DNA of 64,000 bases from Agarophyton chilense (GCA_030374765.1 JARGXX010000002.1:682001-746000), one strand, 5' to 3'; shown: positions 22,701 to 34,070, counted from the first letter of the stretch. Numbers and translations: made by a program. The notes: generated by a model from the letters alone, not told the origin.

Positions 22701-24094
22701 ATGCCCACCTCAAAACCATTTGACTCTAGCGTCAAACGTACACTATGACGACCGAAGAGCGACTCAATACCTTTGTCGGCCAAACACCCGGTTGAAACCA
22801 AGTTGTATCCCAGAGCGGGGGTCAGTAGGGCATCACTCAGACGTATGTTCGCATTGTCCAAAGGAATGATCACCTCTCCGCGTTGTTTAGATACAACAGA
22901 TGTGTTATCGGCAAGCATCACTGTTCTTTCGTCGCAAGGTTCAAGTGAACCGGGCACAAACGCACAAACAGAATGGAAGCAATGTACTGTCGCACCGCTG
23001 TCTGCGTAGGTACTCAGGTCATTCGGCGGAACTATAGTGGTCCTTTCCACAGTTGCACCAGCAATTTCGATTTTGCCAGACTTTCCAGAAGACTTGCTCG
23101 AGGCGCTTCTACCACTACTGCCACCCATTCGCTTGGGTTGTGGCGACAGTTTATCGAGGATACTCTGCGGCAAGTGGTTGTCCGGGTTGTCCGGATTCAT
23201 AAAGCAACGATCTTGTGTGTGTCCATCGCGATCACAGAAGTCGCAATGATGTCCATTGCTCGATCCTGAACGATCAAATGATGACGATCTCAAGGCGGCA
23301 GCAAGTGCACGAGCAGTAGACTCAATGTCGGAGTGACCATCAGACTCCTCATCTTCGTTGTTTGCACTACTGCGGGTACGATTAGTCGATTCAGAATGTC
23401 GACCAGATTTTTTCCTGCCCTTCTTCTTGCGACGTGAACTACGTCCAGACGGCCTTGCAGAAACCTGTTTCGCGTTGTATTCATCTATGAGGGTCGTGGC
23501 CACGTAGTCCCATGTAAGCTCAGCGATATCCTTGGTTCGAAGAGCTGCAGCAGTAGACTCCAGTGTGCAATTGGGATCAATAGAAGCAAGTAACATGGGA
23601 GCTTTGTGCGACTCCGGTACTGCCGCATCCTTCCCCATGCGCTCTAACTGAGCAAATAACGCCGTGTACTGGTCCACATAGCCTGACATATTCTGACCAT
23701 TGTATCCCATACGGAATAGTTGAGTCTGCACAGCAATTCTGGATACAGTACGATTGGACGCATACCGTGCATCAAGTAATGCGAGCATGCGCGCCGGGTC
23801 GTCGTCGACATCCATGACCACACGAAGTGGCGCATCACCCAAGGCGCATATTATGATTCCACATGCCTTCTCGCGCTTGGCGACAACTCGAGCGCTATCA
23901 ATAGCGGTATCCGATGTTGCTTCAGTAGTTGCTGAATATCCAGAATCGGATTCCACAACGTTCCACACACCTTTAACACGGCATGCAGCACGAAGGCGAT
24001 GGCGCCATAGGGCATAATCATCACCACGCCTTCCATGAAAACGAGGGATTTTCATCCCGGTAGTACTTTCGGATTCCATTTCCGTGTCCGACAT
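19793..24094 (-). CDS. B3 gag-pol polyprotein (1433 aa)
   Basis: Starts at ATG 24094 (MSDTEMESES) and ends with a TGA whose bases belong to the LTR start. The order is Gag, a Lys/Arg-rich stretch that could act in RNA binding or nuclear entry, CCHC knuckle, DSG protease, integrase with a zinc part and a DDE core (D to E spacing 33), a long acidic hinge, reverse transcriptase with YVDD, and RNase H. Its closest relative here is B8 (56778-61079), with few residue differences along the full length. The frame is open throughout, and the copy looks whole. Confidence 0.95.
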   Translation of the reverse strand: MSDTEMESESTTGMKIPRFHGRRGDDYALWRHRLRAACRVKGVWNVVESDSGYSATTEATSDTAIDSARVVAKREKACGIIICALGDAPLRVVMDVDDDPARMLALLDARYASNRTVSRIAVQTQLFRMGYNGQNMSGYVDQYTALFAQLERMGKDAAVPESHKAPMLLASIDPNCTLESTAAALRTKDIAELTWDYVATTLIDEYNAKQVSARPSGRSSRRKKKGRKKSGRHSESTNRTRSSANNEDEESDGHSDIESTARALAAALRSSSFDRSGSSNGHHCDFCDRDGHTQDRCFMNPDNPDNHLPQSILDKLSPQPKRMGGSSGRSASSKSSGKSGKIEIAGATVERTTIVPPNDLSTYADSGATVHCFHSVCAFVPGSLEPCDERTVMLADNTSVVSKQRGEVIIPLDNANIRLSDALLTPALGYNLVSTGCLADKGIESLFGRHSVRLTLESNGFEVGIGDRDKVSRMYTLPQPLGHAGVELALSTKSTETQLWHRRLAHINQRDLQHVHKYADGVPHLCDMEEVCRACRLGKAHKLPFPGHFEHASAVGDIVHSDIVGPLEKSFPEKFQYACTFLDDHSRYVFLGLVIHRSALSDVFVGIAAKFKQLGGVDIKSLHSDGAEEYIALQENLAAEHGLTSFSAPYTPEHNAIAERINRTMVEAARSLLIQADLPECLWPYALKHVIFVRNRVQHSTVNNSPYFLVTGNKPLLKHVRVFGCTAFVLRTPRGPKFESRALEGVYLETLEHGVYKVLVVDNDGTPRIIESRHVTFDESKFPGASSLANYMDDESASDADYSSDMGLCDSIDDESDTFSVDNVEEEVVHDGSSHLIPALRQSESDSGSNEDDAQDSESDDESAADDLDTSANADTEPRYPRRTRRQPLRWFMAGSAHCTSQVKVTTSDEPSLKEAMSASAEERTMWQAAVDEEFSSLESKQTWKPDDSPASQPLPTHVILKVKRNADGSVERFKARVVAGGNHQTYGQDYMETYAPVVSFSLVRIFLYLTLCLRMYVVQVDVKTAFLNGKLEEDVWIMSPRGIPGVTSRCFKLLKAIYGLKQAHLAWHNKLCEDMKSICFEELPSAPCVFRRQNESNEDAFVLVYVDDLLIFTTSAIERDAILEELKSFYELRVADEVNLYLGVEFKWTLDSDGRPVSLYLGQSLYTESVLRRFGFQRSKPACTPMVESFFTGWTSEKDKSIQDTQLYQQIIGSLLYLALRTRLDILAPVLILARFQKSPTAYCHKAAKRVLRYLRGTTEHGVHYHSGMVKLEAYVDSDYAADTRDRKSMSGFLVKLGKATCMWGARKQASVALSTGEAEYYALTLACQEVIWLKRVLKDIGWKVQGAVPIRSDNQCAIDWATGERCPSGRAKHIDVKLHFVRELVKDSHINVTYVPSEDNDADFLTKPLGPGLHNNNADRVGLGRAVEEEC

Positions 24095-24993
24095 ATTTCA
24101 GTCTGTTATCCACGAAGCAGATAGAACGGAACCAAACGAAATTAATTAGTAGAGGGAAGCAGAGTGAGGGACTCAATGCCTTGGGAAGTTTAAGAAAAGG
24201 GCCACGAGCAGTGATGAATTCGTGGCCGAGCTTGCCCGAACGGAGTATCCCAACTCAAACGTTCGACAGCGAGGACGACAGCGGAGACTTTTGACGTAGC
24301 CTGCAACGCTCACCGAGACGCGTCTCGTACGCGATCACAAGCGGAGCTCGGGTGCTCCCACGCTTGGAGTATACTCACGGGCAGTGGCAGAAGGCGTACC
24401 CGGAACAGACAAACTTCTCGACTTCGGGTTGAAACTTCTTGATTGAACCTACCGAGACTTGCTCGAGGTAGGCGGGCGCACTGGCGGGAGAAACTACCTC
24501 CGCTACCCTAAAGGATGATCCCCTGGACCCTGGTTACTCTCTCCAGGTGAGGTACGCTTTGATTACCTACCGAACTCTGCGCACTTCAGAGTCCGGCGCT
24601 TTTAGTCCCTACGAGGCGTCCCAAGGAGGGGTGTCGTCAAGATACACTTCCCCCAGTTGACCCAAGCTAGCCTCTTGCGGGAAAGTAGCGCAGTCGTGCG
24701 GTGTAGTACGGTTGCTCCTACACTTCCAAGCCCAATTCATCGACCTCCGTACTCTACGGACGGAGAGCAGGATTTGGCAGACTTCCCGGTCTCGTGCCAA
24801 GGGGGTACTAACAAACGCGATATGTTTTCGCCACCAAGGAGGAAGTCCGCAGGGTACACGCCTGTCGCAAAACAAAATAACTTCTTGAATCCAGATGAGC
24901 GTTAGTCGTAGATCGCGCACCTGTCGCAGTAGGGAATCTTCTTGAATCCAAATAAATGTTAGTAGAGCGTGACGTCTGCGAAGAGTCGACGCT
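24095..24993 (-). other. B3 leader
   Basis: About 0.9 kb, no credible gene. The folded block lies at 24472-24674. Confidence 0.8.
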
Positions 24994-25007
24994 CTGGGCC
25001 CATAACC
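24994..25007 (-). promoter_or_regulatory. B3 primer binding site, half-tRNA type
   Basis: CTGGGCCCATAACC on the plus strand, adjoining the 5' LTR. Confidence 0.88.
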
Positions 25008-25680
25008 TCACAACGTGAGCGCAGGTTAGGTAAAGGAAAAGGAAGAAGAGGGGGAAAAGACGAGAAGAAGAGAAAAATAAAAGAAGAGAAACAAAGGAAG
25101 GTAGTCAGCCTTAACAATTTACTTCGATCGTTGGCGACCGTCATTGAAAACTATATCTACCTCGCACGCAGTTCCGCCGCCGGTGCTGACCGTCGGCGGG
25201 TGACCCACGTCTCACACCTTGCCACTGTGCGACGAGGAGTTGCGCGCCAAAACAATTTCAAACATGAAGCATATCAAATAAAAACTCAAAAAATCATCCA
25301 AAGTGGTGCGCCAGTGCCAACCACCCCGCGCAGCCCAGATTCGGCTGTTACGGCCAAACCCCGTATCCAGCCCACATTCGCACATTCTCTCCAACTGCAT
25401 AGCCCGTGCTCATTCAGCGCTCTCGTCCAATCAAATCGCTCCACTTGGGCCGAAGCCCCAACACGCCCCATTAGAACCAGACCACTTGTCCATACCACGT
25501 TGCATGAGGGCATTTGCAGTAGCCAATCAGATGGCCGTTTCACGTTGAGATTGAGATGAGGCGCATATGCGTTTTTCCGCGGAGGGTGCCCAAAAGTGCC
25601 CATGCTTAAATCCACTTTTTGTTTTCCACTATTTCCAACACTCCAAAGGGCTTGGGGGCACAGTCGACCAAACCTCAACA
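25008..25680 (-). repeat. B3 5' LTR
   Basis: The LTR is 673 bp. It ends at 25680 directly against plus-strand family B Gag sequence. It marks the right end of the B1-B2-B3 chain. Confidence 0.95.
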
Positions 25681-28149
25681 GCAAGAAGAAGGGCAGGAAA
25701 AAATCTGGTCGACATTCTGAATCGACTAATCGTACCCGCAGTAGTGCAAACAACGAAGATGAGGAGTCTGATGGTCACTCCGACATTGAGTCTACTGCTC
25801 GTGCACTTGCTGCCGCCTTGAGCTCGTCATCATTTGATCGTCCTGGACCGAGCAATGGACATCATTGCGACTTCTGTGATCGCGATGGACACACACAAGA
25901 TCGTTGCTTTATGAATCCGGACAACCCGGACAACCACTTGCCGCAGAGTATCCTCGATAAACTGTCGCCACAACCCAAGCGAATGGGTGGCAATAGTGGT
26001 AGAAGCACCTCAAGCAAGTCTTCTGGAAAGTCTGGCAAAATCGAAATTGCTGGTGCAACTGTGGAAAGGACCACTATAGTTCCGCCGAATGACCTGAGTA
26101 CCTACGCAGACAGCGGTGCGACAGTACATTGCTTCCATTCTGTTTGTGCGTTTGTGCCCGGTTCACTTGAACCTTGCGACGAAAGAACAGTGATGCTTGC
26201 CGATAACACATCTGTTGTATCTAAACAACGCGGAGAGGTGATCATTCCTTTGGACAATGCGAACATACGTCTGAGTGATGCCCTACTGACCCCCGCTCTG
26301 GGATACAACTTGGTTTCAACCGGGTGTTTGGCCGAGAAAGGTATTGAGTCGCTCTTCGGTCGTCACAGTGTACGTTTGACGCTAGAGTCAAATGGTTTTG
26401 AGGTGGGCATTGGTGATCGTGACAAGGTATCTCGCATGTACACACTGCCTCAACCTTTAGGGCATGCTGGTGTGGAACTTGCGCTTTCGACAAAGTCTAC
26501 GGAGACTCAACTGTGGCACCGAGGACTGGCTCACATCAACCACCGTGATCTGCAACATGTACACAAGTACGCAGATGGAGTGCCGCACTTGTGTGACATG
26601 GAGGAGGTATGCCGAGCATGTCGACTTGGCAAGGCTCATAAGCTTCCGTTCCCAGGTCACTTTGAACATGCATCCGCGGTTGGTGACATTGTGCACTCGG
26701 ATATTGTAGGTCCTCTGGAAAAGTCTTTTCCGGAAAAGTTTCAATATGCATGTACATTCCTCGATGATCACTCACGGTATGTGTTCCTAGGTCTGGTGAT
26801 CCATCGCAGTGCTCTTAGTGATGTGTTTGTGGGTATTGCGGCAAAGTTTAAGCAGCTTGGAGGAGTGCATATCAAAAGTTTGCACTCGGACGGTGCAGAA
26901 GAATATATTGCCCTGCAAGAGAACTTGGCACCAGAACATGGCCTCACTTCTTTCTCTGCTCCATACACCCCCGAACACAACGCTATAGCTGAGCGCATCA
27001 ATCGTACCATGGTGGAAGCTGCTCGATCGTTGCTGATCCAAGCCGATCTACCAGAATGTTTGTGGCCATATGCGCTGAAACATGTTATCTTTGTGCGTAA
27101 TCGAGTGCAACATTCTACTGTTAACAACAGTCCCTACTTTCTGGTAACTGGAAATAAACCTTTGTTGAAGCACGTGCGTGTGTTTGGATGCGCTGCATTC
27201 GTGCTAAGGACTCCGCGTGGACCCAAGTTCGAGTCTCGTGCACTTGAAGGAGTGTACTTGGAGACTCTTGAGCATGGTGTGTACAAGGTACTCGTCGTTG
27301 ATAATGACGGTACTCCGCGTATTATTGAGTCACGACATGTTACTTTTGATGAATCCAAGTTCCCTGGCGCATCATCTCTTGCCAACTACATGGATGATGA
27401 AAGTGCGTCAGATGCTGACTATAGCTCTGATATGGGATTATGTGATAGCATTGATGACGAATCGGATACCTTCTCCGTCGATAATGTTCAGGAGGAGGTG
27501 GTTCATGACGGATCCTCGCACCTGATTCCAGCACTCAGGCAGTCGGAGTCAGACTCCGGCAGCAATGAAGACGATGCACAGGATTCCGAAAGTGATGACG
27601 AAAGTGCTGCTGATGACCTTGATACATCTGCCAACGCTGATACGGAACCACGCTACCCGCGGCGCACGCGCCGTCAACCTCTGAGGTGGTTCATGGCAGG
27701 GTCTGCTCACTGTAGATCGCAAGTCAAAGTCACTACTAGTGATGAGCCCTCACTCAAGGAGGCAATGTCGGCCAGTGCGGAGGAGCGTACCATGTGGCAA
27801 GCAGCCGTCGATGAAGAGTTTTCATCATTGGAGTCGAAGCAAACTTGGAAACCTGATGACTCTCCTGCTTCACAACCACTACCAACTCACGTCATACTGA
27901 AGGTAAAGCGCAATGCTGATGGGTCAGTTGAACGTTTTAAGGCTCGTGTTGTAGCCGGTGGATACCACCAAACATATGGTCAGGACTACATGGAGACCTA
28001 TGCACCAGTTGTTTCGTTCTCTTTGGTTCGCATATTCTTGTATCTGACGTTATGCTTGCGCATGTATGTGGTACAGGTGGATGTGAAGACTGCGTTTCTC
28101 AATGGCGAGCTTGAGGAAGATGTGTGGATCATGTCACCTCGAGGTATAC
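25681..28149 (+). mobile_element. B4: family B element, middle part only
   Basis: This plus-strand B segment starts in Gag just at the basic stretch and ends early in reverse transcriptase after CDVWIMSPRG-like sequence, where the A3 LTR begins. It has neither LTR. The left cut fits insertion of the B1-B3 chain into its Gag (flank GCAAG), with its own 5' part beyond the window. It differs from B3 by more residues than B8 does, for example around the knuckle, so it is a separate copy. Confidence 0.88.
25681..28149 (+). pseudogene. B4 gag-pol, internal fragment
   Basis: The fragment holds the end of Gag with its CCHC knuckle (CDFCDRDGHTQDRC), the DSG protease motif, the complete integrase region (HSDIVGPL, LHSDGAEEY, AERINRTM) and the start of reverse transcriptase up to the VDVKTAFLNG block. 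The open frame extends at both ends into foreign LTR sequence (25596-25680 and 28150-28190). Those ends are junction artefacts and not part of the element's protein. It cannot encode RNase H, so this is a remnant. Confidence 0.88.
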
Positions 28150-28836
28150 TGATGGAAAGGGAAAAGCTGAAGGAAAGGTTGAGGGAATGAAAAGGAAGTA
28201 CGCCAGCTCTGGCTTGGATTTACTTGGAGGCGCTCAAACTTTCACTTATATACTACTTCAAAACGTCAGCTGTCTAGACTCCAACTCAAAGTAAACCCTA
28301 GACTACAAAGCAAGGACACTCAATACTACCAATCATATTCAAGCATGACATTAACCCTAGTCAATGTTCATTGCAGCGCACAACAAGGCAATATACAGTG
28401 CACAGCCCATAATTACACTGACGTGTGCACAAATTCAATATGCCAGCATACACTACTTGCAATCCGCCTCCATACACATTCACGTTCCAGCACAGTACAC
28501 CAAGTCTCCTGTAATACACATGACACGCTCTTCTCCAAGTACATTCGTTACACCTTGTGAGATGTGTTCATAGTACACCAGCTGGACATATTGAACAGCG
28601 TGCACAGTAGTACAAGTAGACCACGTACACACGTGTACCACAGACAAACCCAATAGTGCCATACCACTTGTACACACCACATTGCATGTGCACATTTGCA
28701 GTAGCCAATCACAGCCCGAGTTCACGTTGAGATCCGACTGACACGCATATGCGCTTTTCCAGGGGCACCCTCCAAAACAGCCCATGCTCCCCTACACTTT
28801 TGTTTTTCAGTGACAGCACAGGGTCAACAGCCAACA
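28150..28836 (-). repeat. A3 3' LTR
   Basis: The LTR is 687 bp, reading TGATGG on the left edge to CCAACA on the right edge on the plus strand. The polypurine tract (reverse complement CTCCCCCTCT at 28837-28846) follows on the right. Confidence 0.95.
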
Positions 28837-28856
28837 CTCCCCCTCTGTCACTGACT

Positions 28857-31800
28857 TCAAAGGTCTAGGTGTCGGACGCCACTGTCTTCACGGAACCTCT
28901 CGTGCTTCACACGGCAAAGTGATTTTTTGAGCATATCGGCAGTCATACAATCGGTAGGGCAGTAGAACAACACAATCGACTTGTCACGTAGAGCTTCTCG
29001 AGTAAAGTGAAAACGAATGTCGATATGCTTGGTACGCTTGTTGACAACGCCATTTCGGGCAAGGTCAATGCACCCTTGGTTGTCAACATATACAGGCGTT
29101 GGTTCAACAAGCAACTTTACCGAATCGTCCACTTTTACTCCAATGACTATGCCGATGCCATTCCACAAACGCCTAAGCCAGATGGCCTCTTTGGAACCAC
29201 TGCACAGACTCACATACTCAGCTTCAGCACTAGACAGTGCAACCACTTCTTGCTGACGTGAACACCATGACACAGGACCTCCAGCCATCATGAACAAGTA
29301 CCCACTGGTAGACTTGCGGTTTGCAACATCGCCTGCCCAGTCAGAGTCCACGTAGCCTTGAAGTGCCAAATCGGTGTTTAAGCCGTAGGTGAGACCAAAT
29401 GTACAAGTACCGTTGAGATAGCGAAGCACACGTTTGACTGCCTTCCAGTGAATCTCTCCAGGTTTCTCAACATACTTGGCAAGTTTGGACACCGCGTATG
29501 AGATATCTGGACGAGTTCCTACAGACAAGTACATGAGACAGCCAATTGCCTTACGGTACGGCACCTCCCTGAGTACATCCTGAATCGCAGACAGGTCCAT
29601 GCCAACTTCCATTGGAGTGTCAACTGGTTTGGACTGGTGCATGCCAAAACGTTCCAAGACCTTTTGTGTGTACGCAGACTGAGTCAGATACAACTCTCGC
29701 TTAACTCTGTCACGGTGGATCTCGAATCCGAGTACCATGCGAGCTTGATAGAGGTCTTTCATGTGGAACCGAGACGACAGCTCTGCCTTTACACGATCCA
29801 TTGTCTTCATGCTCGGACTTGCAATAAGCAAGTCATCAACGTATAGAGCAATCAAAACAACAAATCCCAGTATCTTTCCGCTGTACACACACTCATCTGC
29901 GTCATTTGGCGTCAACTGCATCTCCTCAACAAGGAACGAGTATATCTTTGCATGCCACTGTCTGGGTGCCTGTCGTAGCCCATAGATGGCTTTCTTCAAA
30001 CGACACACCAGATCCTCGTTACCTTGCTGCACAAAACCTGTTGGCTGCTCCATGTACACTGTCTCCTCAAGGTCACCGTTCAGAAAAGCTGTTTTCACAT
30101 CCATCTGGTGCAAATGAAAGTCTCGTACAGCAGTCACTGACAGAATCATCCTGATCGAGGTAAACTTAACAACAGGTGCATATGTTTCAGAAAAGTCAAC
30201 ACCCTCGATCTGCAGGAATCCTCTAGCAACCATACGAGCCTTGTACCTGATAGTTGGTTCACCAGATGGTGCTGCTTCATACTTCTGCACATACACCCAC
30301 TTGGACGAAATCACGTTGCTGTCTGCTGGCCTTGGCACTAAGTCCCATGTGTCATGCTCAATTAGTGACTGGTACTCACTCTTCATTGCCTTCTTCCATG
30401 CTTCGGAATCAGGACGTGACACAGCATCATCATATGACGACGGGGTGTCATCACTGGCAGTGAGTAGAGCAGTTGCACGCCACCATGAGCTCGGCTTCCT
30501 ACGTTCACGCGTGGACCTACGAACAGGTTGTGTCTCATGCACTACAGGCTCAACTGATGTATCAGCTGCGGAATCATCAACAGAGCTGTCAGAAGCATCA
30601 TCAGAGTCAGGCAAAGGCGCAGAAGGGTCATCATCGCTGGGTCCACCAGATGTGTCAGATGTAGAGGTATCATGTGAACTAGACATATTACTAAAGTCAA
30701 TGTCTGCGTAGTCCTCTTCCTCATAGCTAAACTGGTTGTCTGAGCCCGAAAACTCATCAAACCGTACATCTCTTGACACAATCACCTTTTTCTTTTCAGA
30801 GTCCCACAACTTGTATCCGTGAGACCCTGGGGTGTACCCAATAAAGATAGCTTCCACACCACGCTCCTCTAGCTTCTTCAGCTTATGATCCACAACCTTG
30901 TACCAGCATCGGCTCCCAAACACACGCAGGTTGCTCACATCAGGCTTCTGACCATGCCACAGTTCATATGGTGTCACACTACTTGGAAGAGCTTTGCAAG
31001 TCACACGGTTGCGCACATACACTGCAACATTCAGTGCCTCAGCCCAAAAGTGCTTTGGCAATTTCTTGTGACATAACATCGATCTGACCAAGTCCATGAG
31101 TGTGCGGTTGAACCGTTCGGCAAGTCCATTCTGCTGAGGATTGTAAGGCACAGTTCGCTGATGCTCAATACCGTGACGTTCAAGTTCTTTGGTAAAACGA
31201 TGTGACAGATATTCACCACCGTTGTCAGTGCGCAATGCTTTGAGCACACTGTCACGTGCGGTGATGGTTTTCACTTGTCTGCCGGTTTGGTTTTGAACAA
31301 ACTTGAGCCACCTTAGGAACATCTGGAACACCTCATCCTTAGTTTTGAGCATGTAGAAGAAGCAGAAACGACTGTGATCATCGATGAATGTGACGAAGTA
31401 GTGCGAGCCTCCCAAGGATTTCACACTTACTGGACCTGACACATCGGAGTGAACAAGTTCCAGTACGTGTTTTGCTCGTTCCCCCCCTTGCTTGGGAGTC
31501 GGAGCACGGGTTGCTTTTCCTACTACACATGAGCCACACACATCTGAATCCTGCGCAACGTCTACATTGAGCCCTGACACAACCTTGTTTCGAGCCATAT
31601 GCTTGATACCATCCACATTCACATGAGCCATTCGAGCATGCCATAGTGACAAGTCCGACACAAGTGCGCTGTTTACATCTGTACACTGGTGTGCAGCAGT
31701 GCAAAGGTAGTATAGGCCTTTGACGCGGCGCCCCAAGGCAACCACTTTTGACCCCTTGTATACACATACCTTCTCTTTTTCAAACACTACTTTGCACCCC

Positions 31801-32882
31801 AGATCACAAATCGCCGATACAGAAAGCAAATGGTACCTTAAATTCGGTACATGAACAACTTGCTTCAGCTGGCACTTTCGTTTGGACCCTTCCACAATCA
31901 GATCAAGCTCCACACTACCGTGACCAACAGACTCTAGTTTGGAATCATTACCGATGCTAACGCCAGAAGACACCTTACTATCATATGTTTGGAACATGGA
32001 TTCGTCAAAAGTCATGTGGGCAGTAGCACCAGAGTCAACAATCCAGTCACTGTTCGTGGCTTTATCAGAGCCAGTAGCAATGAGACATACAAAGTCAGAG
32101 TCGTTGCCACCCGTACCTCGCTCATCGCTGAGCTCAGTATTGACAGTTGGGTGAGCAGCACCGACCTGATTCATGTTAGCCCCATCACGTTGCTTCTTGA
32201 AACAGTTCCTCTGGATATGACCCTTCTTATGACAATAATGACACTCGATGTTCTTCCATCGCGACTGCCTGCCAACCAAAGCTGCCTCACTTCCACCAGG
32301 CTCCTCCTTGGCACGATCGTTCATTCGCTGCTCTTCTTGCAGCAGACGACTCTTCACAAACTCTAGAGTGAGTTGACGATCGCCAATCGTGGTATCAATT
32401 GCGACGATGAGGTGCTCGAATCTTTCCGGAAGTCCGCATAGGATGGCCATAGCGATGTCCTCCTCCTCAACAACAACGTCCATACACTTCAGGTCTGATG
32501 CCAGATGACGTACACGGTTGATGAACTGTAGCATTTTCTCATCATCACGCATCTTGGCAGAGTAGAAGGACCGTCGGGCGTTGATTTTGTTGAGCAGAGT
32601 CTTGCGTTGGAACACATCGCAAATGGCTTTCCACATATCTGCAGCGTTGTCGGCGTCCCGCACATGATCTAAATGCTCATCACTGAGTGTGAGACCAATA
32701 ATAGCTCTGGCCTTTGCATCTTTCTTTTTCCAAGTCGACAGCTCATCTTCGTCAGTGGGTCTAACAGAGTCGAGGTGGCCGTCGAGGTCCTTGAGTGCAA
32801 GCAGCAGCTCAATCTTCTGCTTCCATACGTGGAAGTTATCCTCAACCAGCTTTTCGATTTTCACCCCACTGAACGAATCCAT
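28857..32882 (-). CDS. A3 gag-pol polyprotein (1341 aa)
   Basis: Starts at ATG 32882 (MDSFSGVKIEKL) and stops at 28857. It has the same order as A2: Gag, CHYCHKKGHIQRNC knuckle, DSG protease, HHCC and D-35-E integrase, acidic hinge, reverse transcriptase with a YVDDLLIAS block, RNase H. It differs from A2 at a small number of residues. As in the other A copies, the frame is open upstream to 33029 with a hydrophobic stretch but no ATG. Compared with A2 the orientation is opposite, so the two form a long inverted pair. The copy looks whole. Confidence 0.95.
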   Translation of the reverse strand: MDSFSGVKIEKLVEDNFHVWKQKIELLLALKDLDGHLDSVRPTDEDELSTWKKKDAKARAIIGLTLSDEHLDHVRDADNAADMWKAICDVFQRKTLLNKINARRSFYSAKMRDDEKMLQFINRVRHLASDLKCMDVVVEEEDIAMAILCGLPERFEHLIVAIDTTIGDRQLTLEFVKSRLLQEEQRMNDRAKEEPGGSEAALVGRQSRWKNIECHYCHKKGHIQRNCFKKQRDGANMNQVGAAHPTVNTELSDERGTGGNDSDFVCLIATGSDKATNSDWIVDSGATAHMTFDESMFQTYDSKVSSGVSIGNDSKLESVGHGSVELDLIVEGSKRKCQLKQVVHVPNLRYHLLSVSAICDLGCKVVFEKEKVCVYKGSKVVALGRRVKGLYYLCTAAHQCTDVNSALVSDLSLWHARMAHVNVDGIKHMARNKVVSGLNVDVAQDSDVCGSCVVGKATRAPTPKQGGERAKHVLELVHSDVSGPVSVKSLGGSHYFVTFIDDHSRFCFFYMLKTKDEVFQMFLRWLKFVQNQTGRQVKTITARDSVLKALRTDNGGEYLSHRFTKELERHGIEHQRTVPYNPQQNGLAERFNRTLMDLVRSMLCHKKLPKHFWAEALNVAVYVRNRVTCKALPSSVTPYELWHGQKPDVSNLRVFGSRCWYKVVDHKLKKLEERGVEAIFIGYTPGSHGYKLWDSEKKKVIVSRDVRFDEFSGSDNQFSYEEEDYADIDFSNMSSSHDTSTSDTSGGPSDDDPSAPLPDSDDASDSSVDDSAADTSVEPVVHETQPVRRSTRERRKPSSWWRATALLTASDDTPSSYDDAVSRPDSEAWKKAMKSEYQSLIEHDTWDLVPRPADSNVISSKWVYVQKYEAAPSGEPTIRYKARMVARGFLQIEGVDFSETYAPVVKFTSIRMILSVTAVRDFHLHQMDVKTAFLNGDLEETVYMEQPTGFVQQGNEDLVCRLKKAIYGLRQAPRQWHAKIYSFLVEEMQLTPNDADECVYSGKILGFVVLIALYVDDLLIASPSMKTMDRVKAELSSRFHMKDLYQARMVLGFEIHRDRVKRELYLTQSAYTQKVLERFGMHQSKPVDTPMEVGMDLSAIQDVLREVPYRKAIGCLMYLSVGTRPDISYAVSKLAKYVEKPGEIHWKAVKRVLRYLNGTCTFGLTYGLNTDLALQGYVDSDWAGDVANRKSTSGYLFMMAGGPVSWCSRQQEVVALSSAEAEYVSLCSGSKEAIWLRRLWNGIGIVIGVKVDDSVKLLVEPTPVYVDNQGCIDLARNGVVNKRTKHIDIRFHFTREALRDKSIVLFYCPTDCMTADMLKKSLCRVKHERFREDSGVRHLDL

Positions 32883-34070
32883 GTTGTGCAAAGTGTCACA
32901 AGAGGCCGAGAGAGATGGCTTGGCAGCAACAGACGAGTGAACAACAACAACAGACAACAACAACAAAGTAAAAACAACAAACGACAAATAATTCTTCAAG
33001 ATTGAACAGACAATAGTCTGCGGGCGCACTGGCAGGGCTTCCTATACCCGCGTCCCTAAAGGTCGGACCCCTGGCCCCCAGAGCTCTTCTGGGTAGATAA
33101 CGGTTTTCTGCAGTCTACCTCCTCCCACGTCAAAAGGAGAAGGCGCGTTGCTCCTTACGAGGCTTCCAGAGGATGGTTAATGACCGAAGATATGCCTTCA
33201 CCAAGTTGACCCTCTCTGGCCTCTTTCAAGAACTAGCGCGACCTCGAAACCGAAGCTACTACAACACCAAGATACGTTTCTAACGAGCAATCAATGAAGA
33301 TCGCACGCGGCCTGATCCTGAAAAGGAGGTCAGCCTTCGAAACGTCGCCTCCCCGCGTACTGCGGATCAAAAGCTCCTTATGGATGCTGTTCACAACAGT
33401 CCAAGTGCCCAACCACAAAGGTCGGGCTCACACACAAAGTCAAACAACCAGCCAAATGCAGTGCGCCACGGCACCCCGTCCACAAATGCACCCGCAAAGT
33501 TCAACCAGATCTTTCGACCGTCACTGTTATCCGCCCTAAAAGGACCAGTGGGGAACCCGCTTGACAGTACACCTGCTTTGGTTCAAGCCGCCAGGCTAAC
33601 GTCCCCGAGTACAAGGAATCACCCAAAGTACCTCGGATCAACCGCTCGTCGCACAGGCAAAGATGCAGACCAAACACAAAAACACACACGAACGCTGAGC
33701 CAAGAACTCCAGGCCCAGACTTCAACAAACACGGTCCTCAACCTCTCAGATCAGAACCTGCAACACGACGCAGGGATCCACAAAACAACGAAAGAGAGGG
33801 AGACCAAACGAAACGGATAGCGATCGACAAACACGGGCAACAACGAGCACCCAAACACAATCACGATAACAACGTCCAACCACTACCACCACAACGCCCT
33901 CAGGGAGTAACGCAAGACCGAAAGAAAATACCAACACCAACCCACGATACGGTCACACACCCGACGAAACGGCTACTACGGCGGAAACGAAGAGAATAGA
34001 ACAGCGAAACGGGTGAACGGCGGTGCGGGAGAGCGGCGAGAGACGAACTAGACGGCAGAGGTCAGCGGGG
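32883..34070 (-). other. A3 leader
   Basis: About 1.2 kb. The folded block lies at 33020-33223. The antisense frame at 33380-33820 is also present in A2 (8771-9211, minus) and has no recognisable domain. Confidence 0.8.

Larger units (their letters stand above)
19126..25680 (-). mobile_element. B3: complete family B copia element
   Basis: This copy looks whole: 3' LTR (19126-19798), a 1433-codon gag-pol frame, leader, primer site and 5' LTR (25008-25680). The LTRs are about 99.6% identical. It has no A insertion, unlike B1 and B2. Its 3' LTR is shared with B2, so it has no simple pair of target duplications. The right flank (GCAAG) is family B Gag sequence of B4. Confidence 0.95.

Noticed and set aside
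25596-28190. An 864-codon open frame taken as one gene
   Set aside because: Its first 28 codons are B3 LTR and its last codons are A3 LTR. Only the middle is B4 gag-pol.
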